Shown: positions 16,942 to 25,759 of the stretch, piece after piece
How the letters are laid out: each line of letters starts with the position of its first letter
Numbering within the stretch: the stretch's first letter is position 1
NCBI RefSeq assembly: GCF_000190475.1
Contig: NZ_AEWH01000038.1
Span: forward strand, 1-58,378
Origin: Ornithinibacillus scapharcae TW25
Lineage (GTDB): Bacteria > Bacillota > Bacilli > Bacillales > Amphibacillaceae
Direction of reading: 5' to 3'
Length of the DNA: 58,378 nt
The notes under the pieces: model-generated
Database searches by the model: none
Told to the model about the DNA's origin: nothing
The model's input: the letters and a program-made list of their open reading frames with translations, nothing else
Made by a program: the position numbers and the translations under genes

Positions 16942-17392
16942 GCTCTACCCAATCACGAGTAACTTTATATCCATTTTCATCTTGTATAGTTAATTGCCCT
17001 GCCTTTGTTACAACTTCTGAAAAATCCTCGTTATAAAACTTTAATTCTAGAACAAAGTCGTAATCGGTTGTTCCGTCTTTATTATCTTCTGTTTTAGTGA
17101 GTTCAACATCTTGTACTTCAATACTTGCAGAGATATTCGTTGCTACCCTGGGTATATAATTAAGCCCACTATTTACTAATAACTTTTCATGTACTTTTTC
17201 TGACACATAAGGTTTAATACGCTCTATGAGTTCTGAACCTGTTGGCATATTTGAAGGGTCCTCAATTGTATACATTTTGGTTTTATATTCCATCACAAAT
17301 TCTTTAATCTCATCTTCTTTGGAGGTTTCGGCATCACACCCTGCTACAAATAACAACACTACTGCAAACAACACTTGCATTAATTTTTTCAA
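16895..17392 (-). CDS. Lipoprotein of unknown function
   Basis: 165 aa with a lipoprotein signal: MKKLMQVLFAVVLLFVAGC, Cys19 being the lipidation site. The mature part is charged, with a beta-rich C-terminal half (YDFVLELKFYN, GQLTIQDENGYKVTRDWVEP). TTG start at 17392 with AAGGAGG 8 bases upstream. Small extracytoplasmic lipoproteins like this often accompany transfer or prophage regions; no specific role can be given. Confidence 0.75.
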   Translation of the reverse strand: MKKLMQVLFAVVLLFVAGCDAETSKEDEIKEFVMEYKTKMYTIEDPSNMPTGSELIERIKPYVSEKVHEKLLVNSGLNYIPRVATNISASIEVQDVELTKTEDNKDGTTDYDFVLELKFYNEDFSEVVTKAGQLTIQDENGYKVTRDWVEPTQFEQDALLKKTKQ

Positions 17393-17628
17393 GTTTATCT
17401 CCTCCTTTATTTAACTATACTTACGTATAACCGCCTAATAAGATTCAATATTTTCCAAAAATAAGGAACCATCGCTCATTTTATATTAATAATAACAATT
17501 TATTAAGCATTCTCAAATGACAAAAGTACCCTTTTAATATAATAATCCTTGAGTAAATTGAATCAATCTGAGGAAGTTGAAGTAATCTAGTATAATATAG
17601 TATTCGCACAATTAATGCACCTGTTATT
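17393..17628. other. Intergenic, nothing recognised
   Basis: AT-rich spacer between the lipoprotein gene and a broken minus-strand gene; no frame with a ribosome site, no good hairpin. Confidence 0.4.
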
Positions 17629-17958
17629 TTAATAACTAATGGTACTAAATATAATATCTAATGCAGGTGTTTGGATTTCAAGTTTTTTCTTATCTAACAT
17701 TTTCTTTAATATAATATATGTAGGAATAGAACTGTTATCTGTATCCACAATCTAACTTTTGTTAATACTCCCATAATTACTCAGCACGAAGAAATCATTA
17801 AATTTTTTAGTCTTTAGTTTCTCTAACATAGTTTCAATTTCTTGAAGATTACGTGGGATTATTTTATCTTGTTGAAAGTAAAAACTATGACTGTTGCTTT
17901 CCAAGTATTCTAACGAGAATTCCCTATAAATATTAAATTTTTGTTCGATAAAATTCAT
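17629..17958 (-). pseudogene. Hypothetical gene interrupted by TAG
   Basis: ATG at 17958 opens 68 codons (MNFIEQKFNIYREFSLEYLE onward) to TAG at 17752-17754; the very same frame then continues for 40 more protein-like codons (IVDTDNSSIPTYIILKKMLD onward) to TAA at 17629-17631. One nonsense change in a 109-aa protein explains this. No ribosome site is evident, so the start may also be lost. Family unknown. Confidence 0.4.
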
Positions 17959-18007
17959 TTCAACTGTATATGAAAATCATTAAATATCTGATAAAGATTT
18001 AAATATA

Positions 18008-18112
18008 TTAAGGATTTGAGATTCGTATTTTTTCTTTCGCTATATATCGTTTCGCAAAATCACCTCTTACTGAATAGTATTCAGGTATATAATCAACAAA
18101 GGTTTCAAATAT
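18008..18112 (-). pseudogene. Short coding remnant
   Basis: A minus-strand frame of about 34 codons ending at TAA 18008-18010 reads FETFVDYIPEYYSVRGDFAK onward and looks like the C-terminus of a lost protein. No start codon or ribosome site. The surrounding 17959-18206 holds nothing else. Confidence 0.25.
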
Positions 18113-18206
18113 TTAATTATTCAAATATAAACTAGAATATATGCTATTATATATAGTATTTCTCAGTTAATTTTTTTACTAAACCGCTAAAAACGAGGTG
18201 TTGTTA

Positions 18207-18638
18207 ATGACTGCCTTCTTTTCAAAAGTTTTAAACCTACTTATAACATCTTTCATTACCGCATTAATGTATTACTTACTTATTTATTTTGAACCGAACC
18301 AACCGAAAACCATACAATTCTCGAACTACGAGATATTTATTTGGTTCCCATTCATAATTACTTTATTTTTTATTACTTTTATATTTGTCATTGGTTTTGT
18401 TGGTTCTTACCTGAAAAACCTTTTCAAAAGAAAACTAAATAATGATAGTGCTTTCTTTGATTTAGTATTTTTCTTATTCATAGCTATGATCATTACACCA
18501 TTTCTTCCAGACATGATAAAAGAATCTGCTGTAAATACAAGTTATCAATTGATTATCAACCCATACTATACACTTCCATTTGTTGTGGCTGTAATTCTTA
18601 CTATCTTTGAAAATATCAAGAAAAAAGAGAGTGGATAA
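18207..18638 (+). CDS. Membrane protein, 143 aa, unknown
   Basis: Four hydrophobic segments, about residues 5-27, 47-70, 85-105 and 118-135, with a Lys/Arg-rich cytoplasmic loop (YLKNLFKRKLNND) between the second and third. ATG 18207 has GAGGTG 6 bases upstream; GTG at 18198 is inside that site. The stop codon lies in the following terminator. No family recognised. Confidence 0.65.
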   Translation: MTAFFSKVLNLLITSFITALMYYLLIYFEPNQPKTIQFSNYEIFIWFPFIITLFFITFIFVIGFVGSYLKNLFKRKLNNDSAFFDLVFFLFIAMIITPFLPDMIKESAVNTSYQLIINPYYTLPFVVAVILTIFENIKKKESG

Positions 18639-18649
18639 TCCACTCTCTT
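18625..18649. terminator. Bidirectional terminator
   Basis: AAGAGAGTGG pairs with CCACTCTCTT around a 5-nt loop containing the stop codon of the membrane protein; AAAAAAG precedes and AATTTG follows. Convergent genes meet here. Confidence 0.7.
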
Positions 18650-18866
18650 AATTTGTCTTCCTAAGTCTAATCATATTAAATATATGACGTTCTCCACCCT
18701 TTTTCGTAAATTCTTTACATTTCATAGCGGTTGAACCTGAACCATCAAGGATAATCGAGTTAAAAGGATCTAGGCCTAATTGTTCAACATAACTTTTCAT
18801 ATCAGGGATAGTTGACGCTATATCTGTAACAATTAAATAAGCATTTGAACCTTTAAAAGCTAACAC
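18648..18866 (-). pseudogene. Phosphodiester glycosidase (NAGPA domain) fragment
   Basis: 72 codons carry the last part of the phosphodiester glycosidase/NAGPA (DUF2233) domain: SNAYLIVTDIAS, then the hallmark ILDGSGSTAM, a GGERHIFNMIRL end and a stop at 18648. Complete proteins are several hundred residues with a signal peptide, so this is a 5'-deleted remnant. The GTG at 18866 has no ribosome site. Confidence 0.6.
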
Positions 18867-18877
18867 TGTACGATGTA

Positions 18878-19090
18878 ATGGTCCTCAATGAATTCTCTCT
18901 GGAAAATGTAAAACAAGCAATTTCAGAGTTTGAAAATCTTCCAATAATGCATTTGGAAGATGATGAAACTTTAAGATGTGATCCCACAAATGATTTTGTA
19001 AGTATCTACAACCAATTAGATATGATGCAAGGTTTTATTTTAAATAAACATAAAAAATATCTTCCTCCCAAAGAAGATATTTTTCTGTAA
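18878..19090 (+). CDS. Short hypothetical protein or gene remnant
   Basis: 70 codons from ATG 18878, acidic and soluble (AISEFENLPIMHLEDDETLR, then CDPTNDFVSIYNQLDMMQGF). No ribosome site precedes it and it abuts the 5' break of the NAGPA fragment, so it may be the C-terminus of a larger lost gene. Unknown family. Confidence 0.35.
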   Translation: MVLNEFSLENVKQAISEFENLPIMHLEDDETLRCDPTNDFVSIYNQLDMMQGFILNKHKKYLPPKEDIFL

Positions 19091-19143
19091 AGAGAGGTAA
19101 TCCGGATGGAAATTTCTATTTATGAATAAAAGAATCTAAACCG

Positions 19144-19278
19144 ATGCAAATATTCTATTACTATCGGCTCTTAGAATCAAAAAACTTTCAGGTGAGAAGA
19201 AGTTCGGCACACTCGTCTTTCCATGTGATAGACCCAGATGAAAATATTTTAGAGTTTAGATCTAGAAGCAATTTATGA
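19144..19278 (+). pseudogene. VOC-family fragment
   Basis: A 44-codon frame ends in SSFHVIDPDENILEFRS, the signature C-terminal strand of glyoxalase/bleomycin-resistance (VOC) proteins. The N-terminal half is missing or scrambled; a ribosome site and MEISIYE followed by TAA just before (19105-19128) may be its original start. Confidence 0.5.
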
Positions 19279-19578
19279 TGAAATATTGAATTTGAAAGAA
19301 ACTACTGAGGTTCTTTGGCTCTAATGAAGCTAAAGATTCTTTTTAATTTATTTCTCTCCTTAACTAGATTAATCTTCTGTAAGATAGTTACTATAGCGAA
19401 TAAGAGCGAACGGGATGAAAATACTTCAGAATTAGTTCCATACTGGGCACTATCTAGTAATCAAGGAATACAGATAGAGCGAATTGTACCTATATGAGAA
19501 AACCAATATAGGTTTTTAACCCGTTGTTTTCTTCATTAAAAACCATCAGCCAAAACCTCATAAACTTACATAATTTGG
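19279..19578. other. Intergenic, degraded DNA
   Basis: A frame ending in SELVPYWALSSNQGIQIERI at about 19495 looks protein-like but has no start or ribosome site; otherwise nothing is recognised. Confidence 0.3.
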
Positions 19579-19605
19579 TGTCGAAATTCACAGAAAAATG
19601 TCGAA
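19579..19605 (+). promoter_or_regulatory. Two tandem Spo0A boxes
   Basis: TGTCGAA occurs twice in the same orientation, at 19579-19585 and 19599-19605, 20 bp apart (two helical turns). TGTCGAA is the consensus 0A box. They lie about 175-200 bp upstream of the chemoreceptor gene, the only intact gene downstream. Confidence 0.55.
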
Positions 19606-19638
19606 TAAACGCTATTTTTAGAGAGGGAAATATGTTAG

Positions 19639-19669
19639 TATATTTTAGTAACTAGTTTACTAAAATATA
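19639..19669. promoter_or_regulatory. 13-bp-arm inverted repeat upstream of chemoreceptor gene
   Basis: TATATTTTAGTAA and its exact complement flank a CTAGT spacer. There is no U-tract, so it is more likely an operator than a terminator. Binding protein unknown. Confidence 0.5.
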
Positions 19670-19778
19670 TTTGTTTTAGATGAACTATATCACTATTAGA
19701 ATCATTATTATCACAGTTCTTAATAAAAGTGAACCTAAGAAAACTTAGAATCTTACAACACGAATCGGAGGAAAGGTT

Positions 19779-21467
19779 ATGTCGATAGGAAAAAAGTTAG
19801 TAGTTAGTTTTGGTGTTATCATTTTATTCATTGCAGGGATATTTGGTCTGGGTTGGTATGGGATACATAAAGTAGAATCAGAAGCAAATGACATTGTGAA
19901 TGATGCAATCCCCCTATCAAATGCAGCGAATAATATTCTAGCAGCATTAGTGAATCAAGAAACGGGAGTAAGAGGATATTTAGTTGCTGGTGATGAGGAA
20001 TTTCTGGAACCCTATTACTTGGGTTTGGAAGAAATTTCTAACAATCTTGAAATAATTGACTCATATGTAGACGGACATCCCATTATGGCTTCATTAATAG
20101 AAGAAGCACAACCGCAAATAGCAGATATTCAATCTTTCTTTGAATCTATAATTCAGCAAGTGGAAGATGGAGACCTAGAAGGAGCCAGAGCCAACATTGG
20201 TGCTGGGAAAGAGTACTTCGATTCTTACAGAGAAACACATAAACTAATCATGGAAGATACAGAAAAACTAACCAATGATGCATGGGTGGAAGTTGCAGAG
20301 ATTAGTAAACATAGCCAATACTTGATGATGATCATATTTGGTTCCATCCTTGTTTTATCTGTTTTAGTTATCTTATATCTGGTTAAAGTAATCTCAAAAC
20401 CTGTTAGACTTGTATCTTCATCGTTGAAGAAAATAGCGGCTGGAAACCTGACTGTTGATAAGATTCAGCTGAAATCAAAGGATGAAATCGGTGAGCTAGC
20501 CAATTCATTAAATATCATGGTGGATGATTTAAATGAAACGATTATGAAAACGAGTGAATCAGCACATCATGTAGCATCAGCATCTGAAGAACTAACAGCA
20601 AGTGCGGAACAAAGTACGCAATCAACGGAAATGCTTTCGAACTTAGTTCAAGATAACGCAGCTGGTGTGGAAGAACAGTTAAATAAAATTAATCATGTTT
20701 CCGAATCCCTTTCTCAATTAGTAAACAATGTGAACAGCATTCATGAAAATAGTATCGACATGAAAAAATCTACGAATGATTCAACAGGGTATGTCAATAA
20801 TGGAATTGTTTCCATAGAAAATGTAGATGAACGTATTCATGATATTAAATCGTCATTTGAAACAATAGCGAAGACGATTGGCTCATTGGAAAATAAATCT
20901 ACTGAAATAGGTAGTGTCATTACACTCATTACGGATCTATCTGATCAAACCAATCTTTTAGCGTTAAATGCTGCAATTGAAGCGGCACGAGCTGGAGAGC
21001 ATGGAAAAGGTTTTGCTGTAGTGGCAGATGAGGTTAGAAAATTAGCAGAAGCATCTAAGAACTCTGCGAACCAAATCATCGAAATGGTTGCTGACATACA
21101 ATCTGAAACTCAAAATGCTGTTAATTCTATATATGAAGGTACTGCAAGAGTGGGAGAGGGAATAGCCTCAACTGTAGAAGCGAGATCTGCATTTGGAAAA
21201 ATAGAAGAATCCATGACAGGTGTTTCGAATAAAGTAATCGATGTTGCAACGTCCATTGAAGATATTAGACAAATCGCGCTGAATATATCGGAAGCTCTTG
21301 AACAAGTGAAACTAGTGGCGGATGATAGTGTTAAATCAAGTCAAGAAAGTTCAGCTTCAACGCAAGAGCAGTTAGCAACAATGGAGGAGATTTCTAGTTC
21401 CGCCCAATCGTTAGCTTTTCTTGCAGAGGAATTACAACAATCCATCTCAAAATTTCAAACGAAGTAA
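19779..21467 (+). CDS. Methyl-accepting chemotaxis protein, CHASE3 sensor
   Basis: 562-aa transducer that signals to CheA/CheW. N-terminal membrane helix (residues 6-28), extracellular CHASE3-type four-helix domain (about 35-175; [20 protein letters not shown] is diagnostic), second helix (183-203), HAMP (203-257; [20 protein letters not shown]), then the methyl-accepting coiled coil with the conserved hairpin tip ([20 protein letters not shown], about 407-426). GGAGG 7 bases before ATG 19779. Monocistronic with its own terminator. Upstream are two Spo0A boxes and a large inverted repeat, hinting at stationary-phase control. Ligand unknown. Confidence 0.95.
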   Translation: MSIGKKLVVSFGVIILFIAGIFGLGWYGIHKVESEANDIVNDAIPLSNAANNILAALVNQETGVRGYLVAGDEEFLEPYYLGLEEISNNLEIIDSYVDGHPIMASLIEEAQPQIADIQSFFESIIQQVEDGDLEGARANIGAGKEYFDSYRETHKLIMEDTEKLTNDAWVEVAEISKHSQYLMMIIFGSILVLSVLVILYLVKVISKPVRLVSSSLKKIAAGNLTVDKIQLKSKDEIGELANSLNIMVDDLNETIMKTSESAHHVASASEELTASAEQSTQSTEMLSNLVQDNAAGVEEQLNKINHVSESLSQLVNNVNSIHENSIDMKKSTNDSTGYVNNGIVSIENVDERIHDIKSSFETIAKTIGSLENKSTEIGSVITLITDLSDQTNLLALNAAIEAARAGEHGKGFAVVADEVRKLAEASKNSANQIIEMVADIQSETQNAVNSIYEGTARVGEGIASTVEARSAFGKIEESMTGVSNKVIDVATSIEDIRQIALNISEALEQVKLVADDSVKSSQESSASTQEQLATMEEISSSAQSLAFLAEELQQSISKFQTK

Positions 21468-21476
21468 ATTTGATAG

Positions 21477-21516
21477 AATCCGATCCTGTTAATAATTACA
21501 AGGATCGGATTTTTTG
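21477..21516 (+). terminator. Rho-independent terminator
   Basis: AATCCGATCCT pairs perfectly with AGGATCGGATT around a 13-nt loop, followed by TTTTT. Confidence 0.9.
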
Positions 21517-21606
21517 CATATAAATTTCTAAAATTCTTCCCAACGAATAAATTGGTAAATATTTGCTCAAATTATAAGCAGGTTTAACTAAAGGAGTCCA
21601 AGTCCT

Positions 21607-22869
21607 ATGCCGCACCAAAAGTTTGAGTCAGGAAACATAAAACCACGTTATGCCAAAGGTAAGATATCCGTTTGGGGAACCAACTCGGTATATCCTCGCC
21701 CTCCTTGGATTGCGGCTTGGTGGTCAGCAGCCTTCCCAGGTTTTGGGCATATGTTTTTAGGCAAGTATCTCCATGGCTTTATTCTTATTATTTGGGAAAT
21801 CGTGGTAAATAACTTTTCCAACCTAAATGTGGCAATTGCCTTGTCCTTCCACGGGAACTTTGAGGAAGCTAAGGCTATAGTAAACCAGGATTGGGTTTTG
21901 CTTTATTTGGCAGTTTATATCTATAGCATTTGGGATAGTTATCGTTGTGCGGTGGAAATAAAGAAAAGTCATGTTCTAGCTGAAATTGAAGATGCGCCGG
22001 TTACACCTTCAGATGTTAGCTTTTTCGACGTAGTTATCTTAGACAAGAAAAAGCCCTTGCTAGGTTTATTCTGGTCTTTTGTTACCCCTGGTTTGGGACA
22101 ATTATATGGTGGCAGTACAGTTGTTGGGGCATTTATGTTGGCTTGGTGGGTATTTATTTGCTATAAAGCGGTGGCAATACGTACGTGGCTCTATTCGTTT
22201 CTTGGCGATTTCGATAGAGCAGTTGTAATGGTAGACTGGCAGTGGTTTTTGTTTATACCTTCCATATTTGCTTTTGCGATCTATCAGGCTTATGTATCGG
22301 TAACTGAAAGCAATATACTATATGATATTGAGCAAATACGGTTTCTTAGAGTGAGGGATGAAAACTTGACACAACCAATCAAAATGGAAGAGGATGCAAC
22401 AAAGGTTATTGCTACATTTGACCATTCCATGTTTGTCGAAATGGTCATTCATGATATAGAGAAGATGGGTGTTCCTGCGCAAAATATCGTAGCATTGCCT
22501 GTGGAAAACTTGGATTCTCAGCAACATATCATGGATACCATTCATCGTGCCGATGGCGGTAGCGTTCTTGATGGGGCGATGATGAGTGCAACAATCTTTT
22601 CTGTTCTTGGAACTATATATGGATTCGTATGGCAATGGGGTCCAATTATTTGGGGGCTGTTAGGCTTAGTTGGTGGTTTCCTGCTGGGATTATTAGTCGA
22701 AGTAGTTATCAATAAAAAGAAATTAAATGTAGTGGCAAAACGTAAGAGTGAGGTAATTATCGAGGTAACCTGTCATGCTTCTCTTCAAGATCAACTAATA
22801 AAAGTTCTCAAAATGAGGAAGGCAATGGGGTATGTTATCATGCCTGAGCGTTCTATTTCTAGTACATAG
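21607..22869 (+). CDS. Polytopic membrane protein, unknown
   Basis: 420 aa. The N-terminal half has two copies of a motif like TM2/DUF5683 proteins (AAFPGFGHMFLGKYLHGFIL and VTPGLGQLYGGSTVVGAFML), each followed by membrane helices; a soluble domain (about 275-330; VIHDIEKMGVPAQNIVALPV) precedes two more helices with a Gly-rich turn (IWGLLGLVGGFLLGLLVEVV) and a basic cytoplasmic tail. ATG 21607 after AAGGAG. Own terminator. I do not recognise a named family for the whole; the C-terminal half resembles a general-stress GsiB/YflT-like layout only superficially. Confidence 0.75.
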   Translation: MPHQKFESGNIKPRYAKGKISVWGTNSVYPRPPWIAAWWSAAFPGFGHMFLGKYLHGFILIIWEIVVNNFSNLNVAIALSFHGNFEEAKAIVNQDWVLLYLAVYIYSIWDSYRCAVEIKKSHVLAEIEDAPVTPSDVSFFDVVILDKKKPLLGLFWSFVTPGLGQLYGGSTVVGAFMLAWWVFICYKAVAIRTWLYSFLGDFDRAVVMVDWQWFLFIPSIFAFAIYQAYVSVTESNILYDIEQIRFLRVRDENLTQPIKMEEDATKVIATFDHSMFVEMVIHDIEKMGVPAQNIVALPVENLDSQQHIMDTIHRADGGSVLDGAMMSATIFSVLGTIYGFVWQWGPIIWGLLGLVGGFLLGLLVEVVINKKKLNVVAKRKSEVIIEVTCHASLQDQLIKVLKMRKAMGYVIMPERSISST

Positions 22870-22879
22870 CCTATAAAAT

Positions 22880-22914
22880 ATGGAGTGACCCTATTCGGGC
22901 ACTCCATTTATTTT
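22880..22914. terminator. Bidirectional terminator
   Basis: ATGGAGTG pairs with CACTCCAT, with an inner CCC/GGG, followed by TTATTTTTTC. It lies between convergent genes ending at 22869 and 22927. Confidence 0.8.
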
Positions 22915-22926
22915 TTCATATTAAGC

Positions 22927-23694
22927 TTATTCCTGTTTCTTTCTCTTGAAAATAATAGTGGCCATAATGATGGAGAGAATCAACAAAGAACCAAACCATA
23001 ATAGTGTTAGATAGGCGCTATTACCAATTGGAGTTCCTGTTAAAAATCCGCGTAATGTTTCAATTAGCGGTGTCATTGGTTGATGTTCGGCAAAGGAGTG
23101 TAGCCATTTTGGCATTGTCTCAGTAGGAACAAAGGCACTACTTACATAGGGTAAAAACATGATGAAAAAGGTAAAAGCACTCGCAGATTCCACGCTTTTA
23201 GCAATTAAGCCAAATACGACAGCTAGCCAGCTAATGGCAAGTAAAAATAAGCTAAGATAGCCTATTATACCGGTCCAATCCCAAAATTCTGCATTTGGTT
23301 CAAAGCCAATTAGTAATGCTACAACTAAAACAATGACTGCACCAATTCCATTTCTAACAAAACTACCGATGACATGACCTACTAGTAAAGAAGAGGGTCT
23401 TAACGGCATACTGCGGAATCGTTCGAATAATCCACCGACCATATCTTGAGCGACGCTTCCGGCTGTCATGGAGCTAGCATATCCAACACAGGTTATGATA
23501 ACCCCTGGAACAACATAATTTATATATTCTGTGCCAGTATTAATAGCTCCACCAAATACAAAAACAAACATTAGCATGAGGACTACAGGTAACCCAATAC
23601 TTAGAAATAACGCATCAGGATTTCTTAAAATATGCTTAAAACTACGTCGTGACATAGTCCATCCATCTCTTATAACCCACTTCATCTCATCCAT
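22927..23694 (-). CDS. ABC-2 type exporter permease (DrrB-like)
   Basis: 255 aa, six hydrophobic segments of the ABC2_membrane family: VGLPVVLMLMFVFVFGGAIN near the N-terminus, the PGVIITCVGYASSMTAGSVA block, then GLFERFRSMPLRPSSLLVGH, the cytoplasmic loop that typifies drug/daunorubicin-type exporters. It overlaps the end of the ATPase gene by 8 bases and is translationally coupled to it. Together they form a drug or antimicrobial exporter controlled by the upstream TetR gene. Confidence 0.9.
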   Translation of the reverse strand: MDEMKWVIRDGWTMSRRSFKHILRNPDALFLSIGLPVVLMLMFVFVFGGAINTGTEYINYVVPGVIITCVGYASSMTAGSVAQDMVGGLFERFRSMPLRPSSLLVGHVIGSFVRNGIGAVIVLVVALLIGFEPNAEFWDWTGIIGYLSLFLLAISWLAVVFGLIAKSVESASAFTFFIMFLPYVSSAFVPTETMPKWLHSFAEHQPMTPLIETLRGFLTGTPIGNSAYLTLLWFGSLLILSIIMATIIFKRKKQE

Positions 23695-24631
23695 ATTTTA
23701 CTTCTCCCTCCTGTTTATGACTAGTAATCTCCATAAAAACATCTTCCAGAGTAGGTTTACGGAAATAAATATCAATTGGCATCATATCTTGTTCATGTAA
23801 TGTATTTAACGTATTTCGTAAGTCTTCAGTAGAGTCTTTTGCTGTAAGGATCAGACTATTACTAGCATGATTTAATTGTCCATCAAGGAGATTGTGTGCC
23901 TTCATGAGGTTGGCTGGGGACTGAAATTGTAATACAAGCTTTTCTTCGCCAATCATCTTTTTAAGCTCTGTAGCTGTGCCTTCTACCACAATTTTCCCAT
24001 TGTGAATAAGGGCAATTTTATCTGCGAGCTGGTCAGCTTCTTCTAAATATTGCGTTGTTAAAAATATCGTTGTCCCGTTCTTAGCAAGCTCTTGAATTAA
24101 TGTCCACATATTCAATCGACTTCTTGGATCTAATCCTGTTGTAGGCTCATCTAGAAAGATGACCTTTGGATTTGCTAGTAAGCCTAGTGCTATGTCTAAT
24201 CTTCTGCGCATTCCACCAGAATAAGATTTTGCTTGTTTTTTAGCAGCATCTAACAAATCAAATTGTCTTAGCAACGTAGCTGTACGCTTTTTGACAGTAC
24301 TTCGGTTCAGGTGATTGAGATGTCCCATCATCTGTAGATTTTCTTCTCCGGTTAATAGCTCATCTACCGTCGCATATTGTCCCGTTAAACTGATTCGTTT
24401 TCTCACTTCATTAGCTTCACGGGATGTGTCTAGACCATCGATCATAGCAATTCCTTCATCTGGTCTGATCAATGTGGATAAAATTCGAATTGTTGTTGTT
24501 TTACCTGCGCCATTTTCACCTAGCAGGGCAAATATTTGTCCGCGTTCTACCTCAAAATTAATACCATCCAATACTTTCTGGCTTCCGTAAAACTTCTTCA
24601 AATCTTTAACAGAAATAATCGCGTCATTCAT
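23687..24631 (-). CDS. ABC exporter ATPase (DrrA family)
   Basis: 314 aa. Walker A GENGAGKTT (about 38-46), signature YSGGMRRRLD (about 141-150), Walker B VIFLDEPTTGLDPRSR, H-loop Gln/Thr variant (LTTQYLEEADQLADK). The C-terminal 90 residues are the DUF4162 extension seen in DrrA-type multidrug ATPases. Start at 24631 with AAGGAG 9-10 bases upstream. Twin TetR operators overlie its promoter. Confidence 0.93.
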   Translation of the reverse strand: MNDAIISVKDLKKFYGSQKVLDGINFEVERGQIFALLGENGAGKTTTIRILSTLIRPDEGIAMIDGLDTSREANEVRKRISLTGQYATVDELLTGEENLQMMGHLNHLNRSTVKKRTATLLRQFDLLDAAKKQAKSYSGGMRRRLDIALGLLANPKVIFLDEPTTGLDPRSRLNMWTLIQELAKNGTTIFLTTQYLEEADQLADKIALIHNGKIVVEGTATELKKMIGEEKLVLQFQSPANLMKAHNLLDGQLNHASNSLILTAKDSTEDLRNTLNTLHEQDMMPIDIYFRKPTLEDVFMEITSHKQEGEVKYG

Positions 24632-24654
24632 CTTAACTCACTCCTTTTATTTTA

Positions 24655-24724
24655 TGATTGATTCATTCAGTCAACAAAACTGCGAAAAATTGACTGAATG
24701 TTTTATGATTGATTCATTCAGTCA
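24655..24724 (-). promoter_or_regulatory. Twin TetR operators over the exporter promoter
   Basis: TGATTGATTCATTCAGTCA occurs twice (24655-24673, 24706-24724), each an imperfect dyad of TGAnTGA/TCAnTCA half-sites, with an extra inverted half TTGACTGAATG between them (24690-24700). On the minus strand TTGACT of each copy can act as a -35 element. A TetR-type repressor gene lies just upstream. Confidence 0.8.
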
Positions 24725-24773
24725 ATAATATGATATGATAAACGAATAGAAGTGTCAATAAAAATATAAGCAA

Positions 24774-25372
24774 TTAACGTGTGGATAGCATTCTTAGTAA
24801 TATATCAACCTTTTGATCAATATTTTGATTCCAAAAATCGAGGTCATCCGCCATAATACCGGAGATAACGTTGAGAAAAACCTCTAAAAGTTCTTGTGGA
24901 TCTCCTTGGATAATTTCTCCGTTTTTTTGTCCTTCTAATATCCAAGGGAACAATGATTCCATATATATCTTCCCACTATTGAATACGAGTTCTTGAATGT
25001 GTTCGGGCATTTTATCGGAGTTTCCTAAATGCTGTATAACTCTAAATATATCGCTGTTACCTTCTTTTAATCCAAATGTTGCAAAAGCTTTTATCTTTTC
25101 AAGTGGAGATAGATTCGTATGATTCATTTCATCCAATTTTTTTTCGTATCGGCCATTTCCATAGCCCATTCTAAGCTTTCATACAATACTTCTTCTTTCG
25201 AGCTAAAGTAATGGTAAACTAAGCCGTGGCTAACGCCAGCTTCTTTTGCAATCATACTTATCTTTGTTAGTTTGATACCATTTTCAGCAAATACTTTTAT
25301 AGCAGCACTCATAATTTGTTGTTTACGTTCATCACGTATATCTTTCAATTGTTCTTCATTTAAAGGGGCCAT
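24774..25372 (-). pseudogene. TetR-family repressor, one-base frameshift
   Basis: N-terminal part from ATG 25372: HTH with IMSAAIKVFAENGIKLTKIS and AKEAGVSHGLVYHYFSSKEE, a canonical TetR_N domain. The frame breaks at T8 (25137-25144; A8 on the coding strand): with nine A's it continues KKKLDEMNHTNLSPLEKIKA through a typical TetR ligand domain to the stop at 24774. So the intact protein would be about 200 aa. The neighbouring operators look functional, which argues for a recent mutation or an assembly error. It would repress the exporter. Confidence 0.75.
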
Positions 25373-25400
25373 AGGAAAGTATCTCCTTTTATTTATAGTT

Positions 25401-25476
25401 GGGAAAGTATAAAAACTTTCCGCTGATATAAGAAAACTAACACATCCGCTAAAGTGCGAGCAAATGCTAGTTTTTA
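25401..25476 (+). repeat. Dispersed intergenic repeat, copy 1
   Basis: Two hairpins in a row: GGAAAGT/ACTTTCC and AAAACTA/TAGTTTT. Related copies lie at 36282-36360 and 40803-40868. This copy is upstream of the TetR gene, in the opposite orientation to it. Confidence 0.65.
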
Positions 25477-25523
25477 ATGATAGTACGTCGTTATTATACC
25501 ATTTTATCATTTTAGCCAGATGA

Positions 25524-25552
25524 CTCCCACTTCAAGCTGTGCTAAGTGGGAG
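25524..25552. other. Isolated GC-rich hairpin
   Basis: CTCCCACTT pairs perfectly with AAGTGGGAG around an 11-nt loop, with no U-tract. Similar hairpins mark the ends of IS200/IS605-type elements, but no transposase or TnpB remains nearby, so an IS scar is only a possibility. Confidence 0.3.
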
Positions 25553-25654
25553 ATGAATGGGTTCATTAGTGGTCTAATATATAAAAGTACAAAAGTAGAA
25601 TGTTAGAAGACCCTTATTCATTAGAAGTACTTTTCATATTAAGTACTAATAGCT

Positions 25655-25697
25655 AAAAAAATCGGGACATTTCAACTGTATCTGCAGAAATCGTCCC
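25655..25697 (-). terminator. Terminator of the GntR regulator gene
   Basis: On the minus strand GGGAC and GAAA pair with TTTC and GTCCC around a 13-nt loop, followed by GATTTTTTT. Confidence 0.8.
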
Positions 25698-25759
25698 TAA
25701 TTTAGTAAAAATCTTTATTCGCCTACTAGTTTGTTTTGTGAATAGAACATAATTTAAAC

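Noticed and set aside
19315-19497. 60-codon frame before the chemoreceptor gene
   Set aside because: No start signal; only its last 25 residues look protein-like, so it was mentioned only as debris.
25524-25552. IS200/IS605 end with an omega RNA
   Set aside because: Only one hairpin, no TnpA/TnpB remnant and no second end; kept as an unexplained hairpin.
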